In this document: in pieces, positions 1 to 8,854 of the stretch
How positions within the stretch are numbered: position 1 is the first letter of the stretch
Layout: the number at the start of each line of letters is the position of its first letter
Assembly: GCF_017377505.1 (NCBI RefSeq)
Contig: NZ_JAFREN010000016.1
Coordinates: 124,001-188,000 of the forward strand
Reading direction: 5' to 3'
Length of the DNA stretch: 64,000 bases
Source of the DNA: Enterococcus sp. DIV0212c
GTDB lineage: Bacteria; Bacillota; Bacilli; Lactobacillales; Enterococcaceae
Translations under genes and position numbers: made by a program
The notes under the pieces: model-generated
What the model was told of the DNA's origin: nothing
What the model saw: the letters and a program-made list of their open reading frames with translations, nothing else
The model's database searches: none

Positions 1-347
1 GTCATCCCATTGGCATTTAATTTAATTGGCTTAAATTTCGTAAAGTTCGTATCGGCAGCAGTCCGTTCATTGAAACGGAAATTAGACACATATGCGATAT
101 TGAAACTTGGATTTCCATCCCCGATCGAACCATCACTACCCGGTAAATTAATGGCAGCCTCATCACCTTTATTACCGACAGGAGGTATTACAACTGGTGG
201 TAAATCTGGATCTGTATTTGCTTCAAATTGAACGGTTGCTTCACTATTTGCCTCTGGTTGTTCTACTGTTGCTAGAGCTGTTTGACTTCCTAAAGCTAAT
301 GTACTAAACATTACAACACCTAAACCGGCTAATGTCATTTTTTTCAT
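1..347 (-). CDS. WxL-domain surface protein, N-terminal part (cut by window edge)
   Basis: The first 115 codons of a secreted protein are visible; the 3' end lies outside the window. The start is the ATG at 347, preceded by an AGAGGAG ribosome binding site. The protein begins MKKMTLAGLGVVMFSTLALG and has a signal peptide probably cleaved after the ALA near residue 26. A Pro-rich linker follows, then a segment with FNIAYVSNFRFNE, which is the opening of the WxL beta-domain seen also in the neighbouring gene (FNINWVSSFKFGE). WxL proteins bind peptidoglycan non-covalently at the enterococcal surface. The two defining WxL motifs would lie in the missing C-terminal half, so assignment rests on the N-terminal pattern and context. 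It is 70 nt downstream of the 418-1275 gene with no terminator between and is probably cotranscribed. Confidence 0.82.
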   Translation of the reverse strand, partial: MKKMTLAGLGVVMFSTLALGSQTALATVEQPEANSEATVQFEANTDPDLPPVVIPPVGNKGDEAAINLPGSDGSIGDGNPSFNIAYVSNFRFNERTAADTNFTKFKPIKLNANGM

Positions 348-417
348 TATTTAATTCTCTCCTCTGTATTCATCAGTTTGATTGAACTTGCATTCATTAT
401 CGAGCTTACATTTATTC

Positions 418-1275
418 TTAAGGCGCAGTTGTCAATACCCACTCTAAGCTTGAACGATAGCTTTTTTCTGCTTTGGGTTTCGCTGTTACAGGCACTGTTA
501 ATTTAACACCTGAAGTCGCTTTACCTGTTGTTGTATTACCAGCAACTGTAATTCCTTTAAGGATTGTTTTGTCTGTGTCTGCTCCCCATGTTAATGACCA
601 AGTTCCTTGTCCTTTTTGAGAGCCTGCTTCAAAGACTTTGTTAGCACCGCCATCCAAGATATCTTTACCTGGTGAAAGTGATGAAATCGGTGCTAAGGCA
701 GCACTTTCCGCAAGACCAACGATTTGTGGGTCTTCTAAAGTAATTGCAGCTCCAGTTAACTCATTTGCTTTGATTTCTTTTCCAGAAGCATCTAATTCAT
801 AAAAAGGTGTTCCTGTAACATTTACAGTCCAACCAGCATTCTTCCCTGTGTTATCTGTTACTTGTAGGAAGTTCGCTAGACCCACTGTTTTTTCTCCTGT
901 CGGTACTAAATCACCATCTTCTTCTTCTGCCCAGTTTAATGTTGTTGGTTGAGCATAAGCTGACATTGTGCTACCAGCGATTTTGATTTCACCAAATTTA
1001 AAACTTGATACCCAGTTGATGTTAAATGATTTTGTTCCGTTACCACCGCCGCCTTCACCGCCTGGATCAACGATTCCAGGTTCTTTACCTGGATCTTTTG
1101 GATCTGTTACTTCAGGTTTTTCTGGATCAACTGTCCCAGTGTCTTCGGTAAATTTAACATCTGCTTTAGTGTTTGCTTTTGGATCAGCAGCTAATACAGT
1201 TGGCGCGCCCAAAGATAGTGCACATAGACTGATTAGACCAAGACTTAATAATTTCGTTGTTTTATTTGTTTTCAT
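418..1275 (-). CDS. WxL-domain cell-surface protein
   Basis: A 285-residue secreted protein. A signal peptide ends at about VLA-ADPK (residue 29). Residues 45-80 are an acidic Pro/Gly linker with repeats of the type DPEKPEVTDPKDPGKEP ending in GGEGGGGNG. The rest is the WxL domain: the first motif is WSLTWG and the second is at the extreme C-terminus, LEWVLTTAP. The domain is known to attach proteins non-covalently to peptidoglycan in low-GC Gram-positive bacteria. No LPXTG is present. It lies 47 nt downstream of the small LPXTG gene and 70 nt upstream of a second WxL gene, the usual arrangement of WxL clusters. What the protein binds cannot be read from the sequence. Confidence 0.93.
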   Translation of the reverse strand: MKTNKTTKLLSLGLISLCALSLGAPTVLAADPKANTKADVKFTEDTGTVDPEKPEVTDPKDPGKEPGIVDPGGEGGGGNGTKSFNINWVSSFKFGEIKIAGSTMSAYAQPTTLNWAEEEDGDLVPTGEKTVGLANFLQVTDNTGKNAGWTVNVTGTPFYELDASGKEIKANELTGAAITLEDPQIVGLAESAALAPISSLSPGKDILDGGANKVFEAGSQKGQGTWSLTWGADTDKTILKGITVAGNTTTGKATSGVKLTVPVTAKPKAEKSYRSSLEWVLTTAP

Positions 1276-1322
1276 ATTTTTTTACTCTCCCTAAATTTTA
1301 TATATAAGCGTTTTTTACGCAC

Positions 1323-1655
1323 TTATTTCGTTTTTTTGCGGATACGGAGAATGATCATCGCAAAGATCATCATCACACCGATCCAACTCATCATGCTTCC
1401 AATTAATTCACCCGTTTGCGGTAAAACTTTGCTACTTGTTGCTTCTTTAGCGATTGGTTTTTCAACTAAGATAGGTGTATTTGTATCTGGTAATTCTTCT
1501 GGTGCGCTGGAACTAGCTTCATAATCATTTTCAAAACTAATTCCAGCATTGCTCTTCATGTCTGCTTCTTCTGCTAAGACCACTCGTTGATTCGATAAAC
1601 CAACAATTAGAACTAGGAGAATGGCAATCAAGTAACTCATTTTAAATTTTTTCAT
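1323..1655 (-). CDS. Small LPXTG-anchored protein of the WxL cluster
   Basis: A 110-residue protein with a signal peptide (about residues 1-28, ending VVLAEE), a short Ser/Pro/acidic spacer, and a complete sortase signal: LPQTG at about residues 79-83, a hydrophobic segment (MMSWIGVMMIFAMIILRI) and a RKKTK tail. Sortase A would link it covalently to the wall. Small LPXTG proteins of this size are a standard member of WxL/Csc clusters and probably help hold the WxL complex at the surface; the partner relation is inferred from context. It is 14 nt downstream of the giant WxL-like gene, so the two are probably one transcript. Confidence 0.9.
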   Translation of the reverse strand: MKKFKMSYLIAILLVLIVGLSNQRVVLAEEADMKSNAGISFENDYEASSSAPEELPDTNTPILVEKPIAKEATSSKVLPQTGELIGSMMSWIGVMMIFAMIILRIRKKTK

Positions 1656-1669
1656 GTCATCCTCCTACT

Positions 1670-4600
1670 TTATGGTGCATTGGTTAAAAGAAACTCGACT
1701 TCTGTTGAATATGCTGCATCTTTATCAATTACCCCTGGAGGTACTTGTAAGAAGAAACCTTTGTCTGATGCCCAGCTTACACTATTGCTGGCTTCAGGAT
1801 TATTTTTGGTATAAATCGTTTGGAAGCCACTATTTAAACTAACTGTGCTTGAGGCTTGTTTGGCTTTTAGCTCTGCACCTTTTAGTTGCTTAGCGTTAGC
1901 TCCACTCGTTTTGAATGGTTCACTCATTTTCGCTTGAATGACCCATGCTGATTTTATTTGGCGACTGTCCAATACAGTGAAGCCCCAATTTGGATCCGTT
2001 CGTTTAATTTCTTGACTGTAAGACTTGATTGTCTGAGTACCAAAGCTTAATGGTGCCAGTGGTGTAACGATTTGTAAATCAGGCCCACTACCAACGAACG
2101 TTAGATTGTAGCTCAGTTGTAAATACTGATTACTTGTTGTGCTAGTCGGTTCTGTGACCAACACACTACCTGCCGCTTTTTCACCTACTGCTAGATTAAG
2201 TTTCGGATACGTCTTGAAGCCATTTGGTTGGATACGTGCATAGTTAGACGTTGATCCACTTGGAATAGTAAAGTAATTCGTCATGCTATTATAATGCGCA
2301 GCATATAGCGCATTTGTAGCTGTTGATTCTGTTGCGATTTCAACTTCTTTCGCTGTTAACTGATTGAAATATAGTGGTGTAAAGCCATTTTTGGTCACAA
2401 CGACAAACAATGTTTCCATATTGGATAAATCTTTCATTGGTTGCTCTGGACCTTGATTGGCCGTGTACAGGACATGTTGTCCTCCTTGTACATACAGTTT
2501 TAAAACATCTCCATAATTCACATCTAGTTTACCGTTTGTCCCCAAATCATTTATTACTTGTGCCGGTGTTCGAGCACCTAAAGCTTGGAGTGCTGAACCA
2601 GAAGAGGTTCCATTCGTTACCTCTTTCGCTTTCGCTTGTCCGGTTGCCTGACTAGACATATCAATACGCGTAAACTGGAAGAAGTATGCCCCTGTAGCTG
2701 ACGCATTTACAAACGGCGTATTCATATTTGCTTGTGGTAAATTACCATAAGCGCTACGGATATATGGACGACCACTTTGATCTTCTTGTAAGGTAAATGC
2801 TAAACTTGATTGACCAAGATCCGTAATATTTGTTCCACTACCACCTAGAGCGATCGAATTGCCCCAAGTTACATTTACTGGAACATTCACTTCCATCGAT
2901 TGGCTTGAATTAGCCGCATTAGTCACCTTGACCGTCATTGAGCTACTTGTCGTAATACGATTAGTTACAGGAGCTGTGACTAAACTCACATTATAATTAG
3001 AGATTGTACTACTCCCATTTTTGACTTCATTGACCGTAGCTTTTAAAAGAGCATCTTTCCAATAACTCTCATCGGCTCCTAATGGAACAGTCTGAGGAAC
3101 TGCTTTAGCTGAAAACTCTGAAGTGATCGTTATCGTAATCGTTTTTTCAGCTGTTACACTGCCTTTTACTGCTTGAATCGTTGCTTTATATTGATTACCA
3201 GGACTTGCACTCGTTGTTAAATCCGTTGTTTTAACGGATACTGTCACACCCATAGACAAGCCTGTAGCATTATCCCAGCCTACAGCTTTGGATTCTTTTA
3301 AAATCAACTTTTTGATATCCTCTGCTGATAAACCTGTTAAATCACCTTTTGCTAGTGAAAAATCGTCTGCTACAATGCTTAGGCCTGTTGTTGGTGCCGT
3401 TCCATCAACAACATTGATTGGCACATTGATTATTTTTGATTGAGTTGGTTCTTCTTTGTCGGTCATCTTCACTTGAATTGTTTGTATACCAAGTTTTGCT
3501 GTATCGACTTGAGCCCCTACATATTCATAAATCGCTGTGTGTCCAGGTAAGATCACAGGATCTTTGACCAATGCACTGGCAGCTTTTGTCCATGTCGAAT
3601 TTCTTTGAACCGTTTGTGCGATGGGTGAAGCGCCAATACTGTACACATTGATTGCCATGGAATAATCATTTGATGTTAAGTATTTCATTGCTCCTTCAGA
3701 TTCATAAACACCTAACATATTTGTTGAATATGTTTTGATCGTGCCAGATTCATCGTTCAATACAGCTGGTAATGTTGCTCTAGGAATAGTTAGTTTACTA
3801 TTAAACTCCATGTTTTTATCTGCTACAAACCGAATATTACTTTCCTGTTTGTTGGGATAAGTTACATTAAGCGTTCCAATTCCTCCAACACTAGGAATAC
3901 TTGCTAAGGTATAGTCTGTGACAAAGTCACCGCCTTGATAATCAGCATAAATATTCCATTCTTCGGGGTCAGAACTCAATCTCATATATGGTAACTCTGT
4001 CCCAGCAAAAACTTCATAGCCTGCCCTTAGAGCTTGATTCGTTGCTACTGGACGATACGGTGCTCCCAACTGATAGGCACTATCCTCAGAATTTAGAATA
4101 ATTTTATCTTTAGGATAATTGTATTGCTCGATTCCTGGTCGTGAAAAATCATGCTTAAACCAGTTATAAAGACTTAAACCAAATGGTGCATTAGGATATA
4201 CTCCTGACTGAGTATTCCCATAATTTCCCGCTGCAAACATTGTATAATCTGATAGATAGGCACCAGATGAATCTTTGAGCTTAATCGCGAACTGTTTGCC
4301 TGCTACAGGCTTCATATAAAATCCATTGTTATCGCCTAAAGCATAGAGTGCTACTTTATCATTGTAGTAATTGGTATCTACACTCTCCAACATAGCTAAG
4401 TTTCGTGTTGACGAAGCTGTATTATACATGGATAAATTGATTGAAAAATTCAAATTTCTACTAAGCTTTAAATCATAAACATAGATCAGCTCATTCTTTG
4501 AATCGACTAAAATCTGTTTGAGTTCGTTGCCTTTTTTTAAATAGTATTGACTTTCAAAGTTTGTTTCTGCAACTCCGTAACCGATCCCCAAACTTCTAGC

Positions 4601-6283
4601 TCCTGAATCTGAGTTCGGTATACCGGTGGTATCATATACGCTATATCCATTAACAAAAGGAATCGAGGATACTTTAGCACCATTATGAATATAAGATACT
4701 CCGGTACTATCCTTCACAATAAACCCTTGTTGTAAGGTACCACCCGGCCCAGAAACGCTCAGCCCTCTTTTTGGAAAAGCGATTTGAGACTTATTGATTG
4801 GATTTGTGATCACTCCTTCAGTTGAATTCAAAGGAATAGAAGTCCATCCATCTAATGAATTTCCGAATATATCATCAAAGGCACTTCTAGACATATTGTT
4901 AGTTGAACCACCTGATGTGCCAGCGAATATCTCATCACTCAACAGTGTGTAGGCTCTTTTAGCGGTCTTAACTGAATTATCTGGTAATGTCATAGAGAAA
5001 GTAAGCTCGTATACTCCGACGGTCGATTCTCCAGTTAAACCACCTAAATCAGTGATCTCAATCGGTACGTCCACTCCTGTTGTCAGGTCCCATGCATTGA
5101 TTTTCAGTTTATCCTTCAAAATATTGCTTAATTGCGTAGGATCATTCCCACTGATTTCGGATTGTTTAATAATATTCATTCCACGAGTTGTACCGAAAGC
5201 TACCTTCTTTTCTACAATAGTATTAACTTCATTGGTAACTGTGATCGGAACTGGAATTACTGTAGAAATCTCTGGCTTCTTCTTATCAGCCATTTTTATG
5301 TAGCCCCAATTGAACCCTGTCTTACTGGTATCAAATGTGTTTTTCGGCTCTGTCGGTGTTCCCTCTTTATCTGCTACCCATTCATAGGTTGCATCTGTTG
5401 CCTCAAGAGATGAAATAGTTTGATAGTTGGCAAAAATTGAACTAGCATTTTTTCCCATATCTAAGGTTTCATTCTGAGCTACTGAAATGGAGGAAGGAGA
5501 TTTTAGAGTTGCACCAAAAATAGTTACTGTTCTAGTTGTAGTTGCTGACTCTCCATTTAAATCCACCGTAAATGTTGCTGTGTAATCGCCAATTTTATCG
5601 TTTGTGATCTTGGTTTCTGATACAGAAGCACTCAGCTCCGAACCATTACTCATATCCCAAGCGCTTAGATTGGCTTTGGCTTGGATCAATGCGTGTAGCT
5701 CTTCATTTGTCTTATCCTTTATTTCATCTGGATAAAGAATAATCTGAGCATCCGCTTTGATCATTGCTTGATTTGTCAAGACTGCTGTCGTATTACTATC
5801 CGTTACGCTGACTGGAATCGGTACTTGAATACTTGAAGAACCATTTTTTTCAGTGATCTTAACATAGATTGTTTGAAATAAAACGGCAGAACTACTTGGC
5901 TCGATACTTGCGCCCGTACTGTCCACGTATTCCCAATCAATACCAGATGAAGGAGTGGGAATAGTCAATCCTGTTATTAATTTAGCTACTTCTTTTTGTG
6001 ACGTTCCAGCCGTAGGAAACTGACTATTTTGCGTAATTGTCACAACTTTTGGTGTAGCTTGTAGCCCTTGTTCATTTGTAACCATAGGTAACTCTGGGTT
6101 TAAACTGCTAGAAATTTGAATTACCTCGTCTTCAGTAGCAGCTTTTTTATCTTGCGTTACTCCAGCTTCTGTTTCTGCTTTCAGAGCTGTACTAGCTTGG
6201 CTCACCCAAATACCTAATCCTAGGATCGTAATACCAATTCCTAATAAATGCCACTTCTTTATTTTTGTTTGTTGTTGCTTCAT
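1670..6283 (-). CDS. Giant WxL-like surface protein with repeated Ig-like modules
   Basis: About 1537 residues if translation starts at the ATG at 6283 (MKQQQTKIKKWHLLG...), which has a GGAGTG ribosome binding site 10 nt upstream. An in-frame TTG at 6352 has none in the right place. A signal-anchor-like segment lies at residues 12-30. The N-terminal third holds repeated modules with recurring patterns such as NTTAVLTNQA, INAWDLTTGV and VGVYELTFSMTL, which look like bacterial Ig/MucBP-like beta domains; similar modules recur near residues 950-1130. The middle has no module I recognise. The C-terminus resembles a WxL domain but both motifs are altered: SAWVIQA instead of WxL, and VEFLLTNAP instead of a W-containing ending. 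It heads the surface operon and is probably an adhesin or scaffold. Confidence 0.85.
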   Translation of the reverse strand: MKQQQTKIKKWHLLGIGITILGLGIWVSQASTALKAETEAGVTQDKKAATEDEVIQISSSLNPELPMVTNEQGLQATPKVVTITQNSQFPTAGTSQKEVAKLITGLTIPTPSSGIDWEYVDSTGASIEPSSSAVLFQTIYVKITEKNGSSSIQVPIPVSVTDSNTTAVLTNQAMIKADAQIILYPDEIKDKTNEELHALIQAKANLSAWDMSNGSELSASVSETKITNDKIGDYTATFTVDLNGESATTTRTVTIFGATLKSPSSISVAQNETLDMGKNASSIFANYQTISSLEATDATYEWVADKEGTPTEPKNTFDTSKTGFNWGYIKMADKKKPEISTVIPVPITVTNEVNTIVEKKVAFGTTRGMNIIKQSEISGNDPTQLSNILKDKLKINAWDLTTGVDVPIEITDLGGLTGESTVGVYELTFSMTLPDNSVKTAKRAYTLLSDEIFAGTSGGSTNNMSRSAFDDIFGNSLDGWTSIPLNSTEGVITNPINKSQIAFPKRGLSVSGPGGTLQQGFIVKDSTGVSYIHNGAKVSSIPFVNGYSVYDTTGIPNSDSGARSLGIGYGVAETNFESQYYLKKGNELKQILVDSKNELIYVYDLKLSRNLNFSINLSMYNTASSTRNLAMLESVDTNYYNDKVALYALGDNNGFYMKPVAGKQFAIKLKDSSGAYLSDYTMFAAGNYGNTQSGVYPNAPFGLSLYNWFKHDFSRPGIEQYNYPKDKIILNSEDSAYQLGAPYRPVATNQALRAGYEVFAGTELPYMRLSSDPEEWNIYADYQGGDFVTDYTLASIPSVGGIGTLNVTYPNKQESNIRFVADKNMEFNSKLTIPRATLPAVLNDESGTIKTYSTNMLGVYESEGAMKYLTSNDYSMAINVYSIGASPIAQTVQRNSTWTKAASALVKDPVILPGHTAIYEYVGAQVDTAKLGIQTIQVKMTDKEEPTQSKIINVPINVVDGTAPTTGLSIVADDFSLAKGDLTGLSAEDIKKLILKESKAVGWDNATGLSMGVTVSVKTTDLTTSASPGNQYKATIQAVKGSVTAEKTITITITSEFSAKAVPQTVPLGADESYWKDALLKATVNEVKNGSSTISNYNVSLVTAPVTNRITTSSSMTVKVTNAANSSQSMEVNVPVNVTWGNSIALGGSGTNITDLGQSSLAFTLQEDQSGRPYIRSAYGNLPQANMNTPFVNASATGAYFFQFTRIDMSSQATGQAKAKEVTNGTSSGSALQALGARTPAQVINDLGTNGKLDVNYGDVLKLYVQGGQHVLYTANQGPEQPMKDLSNMETLFVVVTKNGFTPLYFNQLTAKEVEIATESTATNALYAAHYNSMTNYFTIPSGSTSNYARIQPNGFKTYPKLNLAVGEKAAGSVLVTEPTSTTSNQYLQLSYNLTFVGSGPDLQIVTPLAPLSFGTQTIKSYSQEIKRTDPNWGFTVLDSRQIKSAWVIQAKMSEPFKTSGANAKQLKGAELKAKQASSTVSLNSGFQTIYTKNNPEASNSVSWASDKGFFLQVPPGVIDKDAAYSTEVEFLLTNAP

Positions 6284-6300
6284 TGGACTGCTTTCACTCC

Positions 6301-6327
6301 TTACATCACTGTTCTTTCCATCATCAT
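6301..6327 (-). other. Possible 8-codon leader ORF before the giant WxL-like gene
   Basis: On the minus strand an excellent Shine-Dalgarno (AGGAGGTGG, 6347-6339) lies 60 nt upstream of the chosen WxL start. Downstream is a mini-ORF reading M-M-M-E-R-T-V-M-stop, whose TAA directly abuts the GGAGTG ribosome binding site of the large gene. The spacing from AGGAGG to the first ATG is 14 nt, longer than ideal. It may be a translated leader that couples or tunes translation of the surface operon, or the strong site may be a relic of a longer N-terminus. Confidence 0.25.
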
Positions 6328-6419
6328 TTAGAAGACTGCCACCTCCTCTCAAGCTATCTACACATTATTTTCATCCTATTCAATAAGAAGTAGAAGAAAA
6401 TAAAATTGGAATTTACCGT

Positions 6420-6956
6420 CTACTTCTCAACAGCTACTCTGGTATATTTATAAACGGTTCCTATTGAAACGTTACAAGCTCTCGCAACTTCTTGGATCGT
6501 CATATGTTCTTTATCATACATATAACGAATCCGTTCGATGATATCCAAATCAATAGCAGGCCTACCGCTTGCTGTTCCATTTTTCTTAGCTGTTTCTAAT
6601 GCTTCATCTGCTCTAATTCGATAGGCCCTTTTATCATGAGTCGCCATTAAGTATAGAAATTCTATATAGAGCCCATTAGTGAACACATTTGTTTTAGAGA
6701 ACTCGTTGATGATCAACGAACCCTTATTCTTTTTAATGAGTGTCAAAATAGGATATAATTGGTTGATCGTAAATTTACTACCAATACTCGCTAAATCGAC
6801 GATAATCATCTCGTGATCGATATTCTCCTTTACAAACTGTTCAAAACTGTCGATTTCTGTTAAATAGCCATCACGCTCGACAATCGATTCACATCCTAGT
6901 TGATATAGAATTTCATATTCTTTTTTAGATGAACGATTCGTATAACCAATTTTCAT
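6420..6956 (-). CDS. Resolvase-family protein lacking catalytic arginines; probable DNA-binding regulator
   Basis: A 178-residue protein starting at the ATG at 6956, which has AAGGAG 8 nt upstream; a GTG at 6965 overlaps that site and is unlikely. The fold pattern is that of small serine resolvases: MKIGYTNRSS at the N-terminus (family GYARVS), a GSLIINEFSKTN strand, a long helix ending RADEALETAKKNG, then GRPAIDLDIIERIR and a C-terminal helix-turn-helix (MTIQEVARACNVSIGTVYKY). The Ser at residue 9 is kept, but the Arg of GYARVS is Asn, and the family DRLGR motif reads ASIGS, so both arginines of the active site are gone. I infer a non-catalytic DNA-binding protein, perhaps controlling the adjacent surface operon. 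It is upstream of that operon on the same strand. Confidence 0.75.
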   Translation of the reverse strand: MKIGYTNRSSKKEYEILYQLGCESIVERDGYLTEIDSFEQFVKENIDHEMIIVDLASIGSKFTINQLYPILTLIKKNKGSLIINEFSKTNVFTNGLYIEFLYLMATHDKRAYRIRADEALETAKKNGTASGRPAIDLDIIERIRYMYDKEHMTIQEVARACNVSIGTVYKYTRVAVEK

Positions 6957-7274
6957 ACCTGCCACTCCTTTTTTATTTATATTTTTGGCAAATCATCTCG
7001 TCTGCTCAAAACTCATGTTACGTGAATCTTATGCGCTATTCTACTTCAAAATCCTTATTAAACAACTGATGTTTTAGAAATATAAATAAAAAAAATCTCT
7101 TTTTTATTTATATTTTATACGTTCAACCCCTGATATCAGTGCAATCACAGATTGTTCGACATTTCACTCTCATCATTCAAAAACTGGCAATTAAAATAAA
7201 AAAAGTTCAAAATAAACAATTTAATCTGTTAAAAGTAAGCTCGCATGACTATAATAATTGTGAGGTGAAGACTT
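6957..7274. repeat. Intergenic region with three copies of an AT-rich motif, two forming a 16-bp perfect inverted repeat
   Basis: There is no gene in these 318 bases. The 17-mer TTTTTTATTTATATTTT occurs at 6969-6985, next to the ribosome binding site of the resolvase-like gene, and identically at 7100-7116. Its inverted copy at 7078-7093 pairs with 7100-7115 as a 16-bp perfect inverted repeat around the loop AATCTC. The copies could be binding sites for the resolvase-like protein or the Mga-like regulator encoded on either side. AT-richness makes chance recurrence less improbable than the length suggests. Confidence 0.5.
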
Positions 7275-8756
7275 ATTGAAAATCTATTAGACAATCAAGA
7301 AAAGAGATCTCTACTCTTTTTGAGAACGCTTTATAACAATGAACGCTGGTTCACTGAAAAAGAACTATCAAAAATTGGAAAGTGCTCATCTGATGCAACT
7401 TATCGAACATTGAATCTTTTAAGACAAATTAAATATGACCAAAACGATAGCCTTGAAATTATTAGTAAAAAAAATAAGGGCTTTTTTTTACAAGTAACAC
7501 CGTTACACTCCATTGGAGAAACAGAAAGCTTGTTTATCAAAGACACTATCAGCTATCGATTGATCGACTTGATTTTTCAAGAACAAGGCTATACTTTGGC
7601 GGACTTAGCAGATATTTTTTACGTCTCAACTAGTACGATTTATCGAAAACTCAAAAGCTTAGCCACTTATTTCAATGATAATGGGCTGACTCTTAATATG
7701 AATAATTTTGTGATCTCAGGACCTGAATATTTGATCAGAGAATTTTTTTACCGCTTTTATTGGTCTGTTATCAAAAGTTCACAATGGCCATTTAAATCGA
7801 TCTCGTTTGAAGATATCTCAGAAAGTTATGATAGAAAAATGGCTGCTATGTCTTTTCAATTAACAGAAACTGAGCGACTTCAATTTTTATATCGATTAGC
7901 GATCAATCAAATTCGATATGAGCATCAACATTATATAATTACAGCTCCTGATAAATATGTAGTTGATCCCTATCTTCAACGCTATTCCTATTATATGAAG
8001 CCCTTCATAAAAACAGATGTCCCAAGTGCTTATCAGACCAATGAATGGACCTTTTTAGCATTGATTTTAATATCAAATCCTGTTTTTGATGAACTTCATG
8101 GCGATTATGAAATCAAAGTGAAGTGGCATAAAAAAAAGAAAACACTCGCTTATGTATTTGCTATAAGCTTGATCCATTCTTATAAAAGACGAAATGAACG
8201 GCTTGTATTTATAAATGAAAATAAACTTATTTTCAAACTTATTTCTTCTTATATCTATACCGTTATTTTTTCAGATTTGACTATTCATCATTCAACTATT
8301 CCAAACGTCCTAGATTCCATCGAAGAGACTAATCGTCCTTTTTTTAAACAGTCACAATTAATTATGAAAAGTGTGCTCCATCTTTTTCCGAAAAGCAGAA
8401 TTCACTTTGATCAAGACTATTTACTTTACAATATCCTACTAATTTTTAGTTCCTCTATCAAAATTCAAGATATTAAAAAGGAAATTTTCGTAAAATTAAT
8501 CTGTACCGTAGAGCCACTCAGTGAGGAATACCTGAGTCAAAAATTGCTCAAGCAGTCTAGTCATAATTTGATCATTCATACTGGAACCAAGCAGCAAGTC
8601 TATAATGAGCAATACGATCTATTACTATCCGATTTCCATTTCGACGAACAAAATCATCCTTTAGCTTCAAACATTTATATTTGGGACTTCCCACCTAATG
8701 AACGAGACTGGAAGAATATATTCGCACTTATAGAATCTATTGCTAATCAAGAATAG
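7275..8756 (+). CDS. Mga-family transcriptional regulator, probable ATT start
   Basis: A roughly 494-residue regulator of the Mga/helix-turn-helix type. The N-terminus reads ENLLDNQEKRSLLFLRTLY followed by a winged HTH (NNERWFTEKELSKIGKCSS) and a second HTH near residues 95-125 (YTLADLADIFYVSTSTIYRK). The middle is the alpha-helical PRD-like part of the family and the C-terminus is IIB-like. The conserved N-terminus begins upstream of the first conventional start (TTG at 7320). The only in-frame start-like codon after the upstream stop (7266) is ATT at 7275, placed 7 nt after AGGTG. I therefore propose a rare ATT start. The gene is divergent from the resolvase-like gene and the surface operon and probably activates that operon. 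Confidence 0.78.
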   Translation: MENLLDNQEKRSLLFLRTLYNNERWFTEKELSKIGKCSSDATYRTLNLLRQIKYDQNDSLEIISKKNKGFFLQVTPLHSIGETESLFIKDTISYRLIDLIFQEQGYTLADLADIFYVSTSTIYRKLKSLATYFNDNGLTLNMNNFVISGPEYLIREFFYRFYWSVIKSSQWPFKSISFEDISESYDRKMAAMSFQLTETERLQFLYRLAINQIRYEHQHYIITAPDKYVVDPYLQRYSYYMKPFIKTDVPSAYQTNEWTFLALILISNPVFDELHGDYEIKVKWHKKKKTLAYVFAISLIHSYKRRNERLVFINENKLIFKLISSYIYTVIFSDLTIHHSTIPNVLDSIEETNRPFFKQSQLIMKSVLHLFPKSRIHFDQDYLLYNILLIFSSSIKIQDIKKEIFVKLICTVEPLSEEYLSQKLLKQSSHNLIIHTGTKQQVYNEQYDLLLSDFHFDEQNHPLASNIYIWDFPPNERDWKNIFALIESIANQE

Positions 8757-8803
8757 CTTATAATGCTGTTAAAGATGTTTTATTTTCAATAGCATTGCAC
8801 GAT

Positions 8804-8843
8804 AAAAAAAGCCGAAGAGAAATTAATCTTTTCGACTTTTTTT
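8804..8843. terminator. Bidirectional terminator between the Mga-like and UvrA-like genes
   Basis: An imperfect hairpin (GCCGAAGAGA ... TCTTTTCGAC, with one G-U pair and one mismatch) is flanked by A-tracts and T-tracts on both sides. It serves the convergent ends of the genes stopping at 8756 and 8855. Confidence 0.75.
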
Positions 8844-8854
8844 AGTTTATAATA

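Noticed and set aside
968..1294. Open frame of 108 codons on the plus strand
   Set aside because: It is antisense to the WxL gene and its Pro-rich sequence is just the complement of the Gly/Asp linker; no ribosome binding site.
6420..6956. Active recombinase of a mobile element
   Set aside because: Catalytic arginines are missing and no transposon ends or res-like site with paired subsites is visible.
7078..7115. CRISPR repeat or rho-independent terminator
   Set aside because: Only one inverted pair without spacers, and no gene ends nearby.
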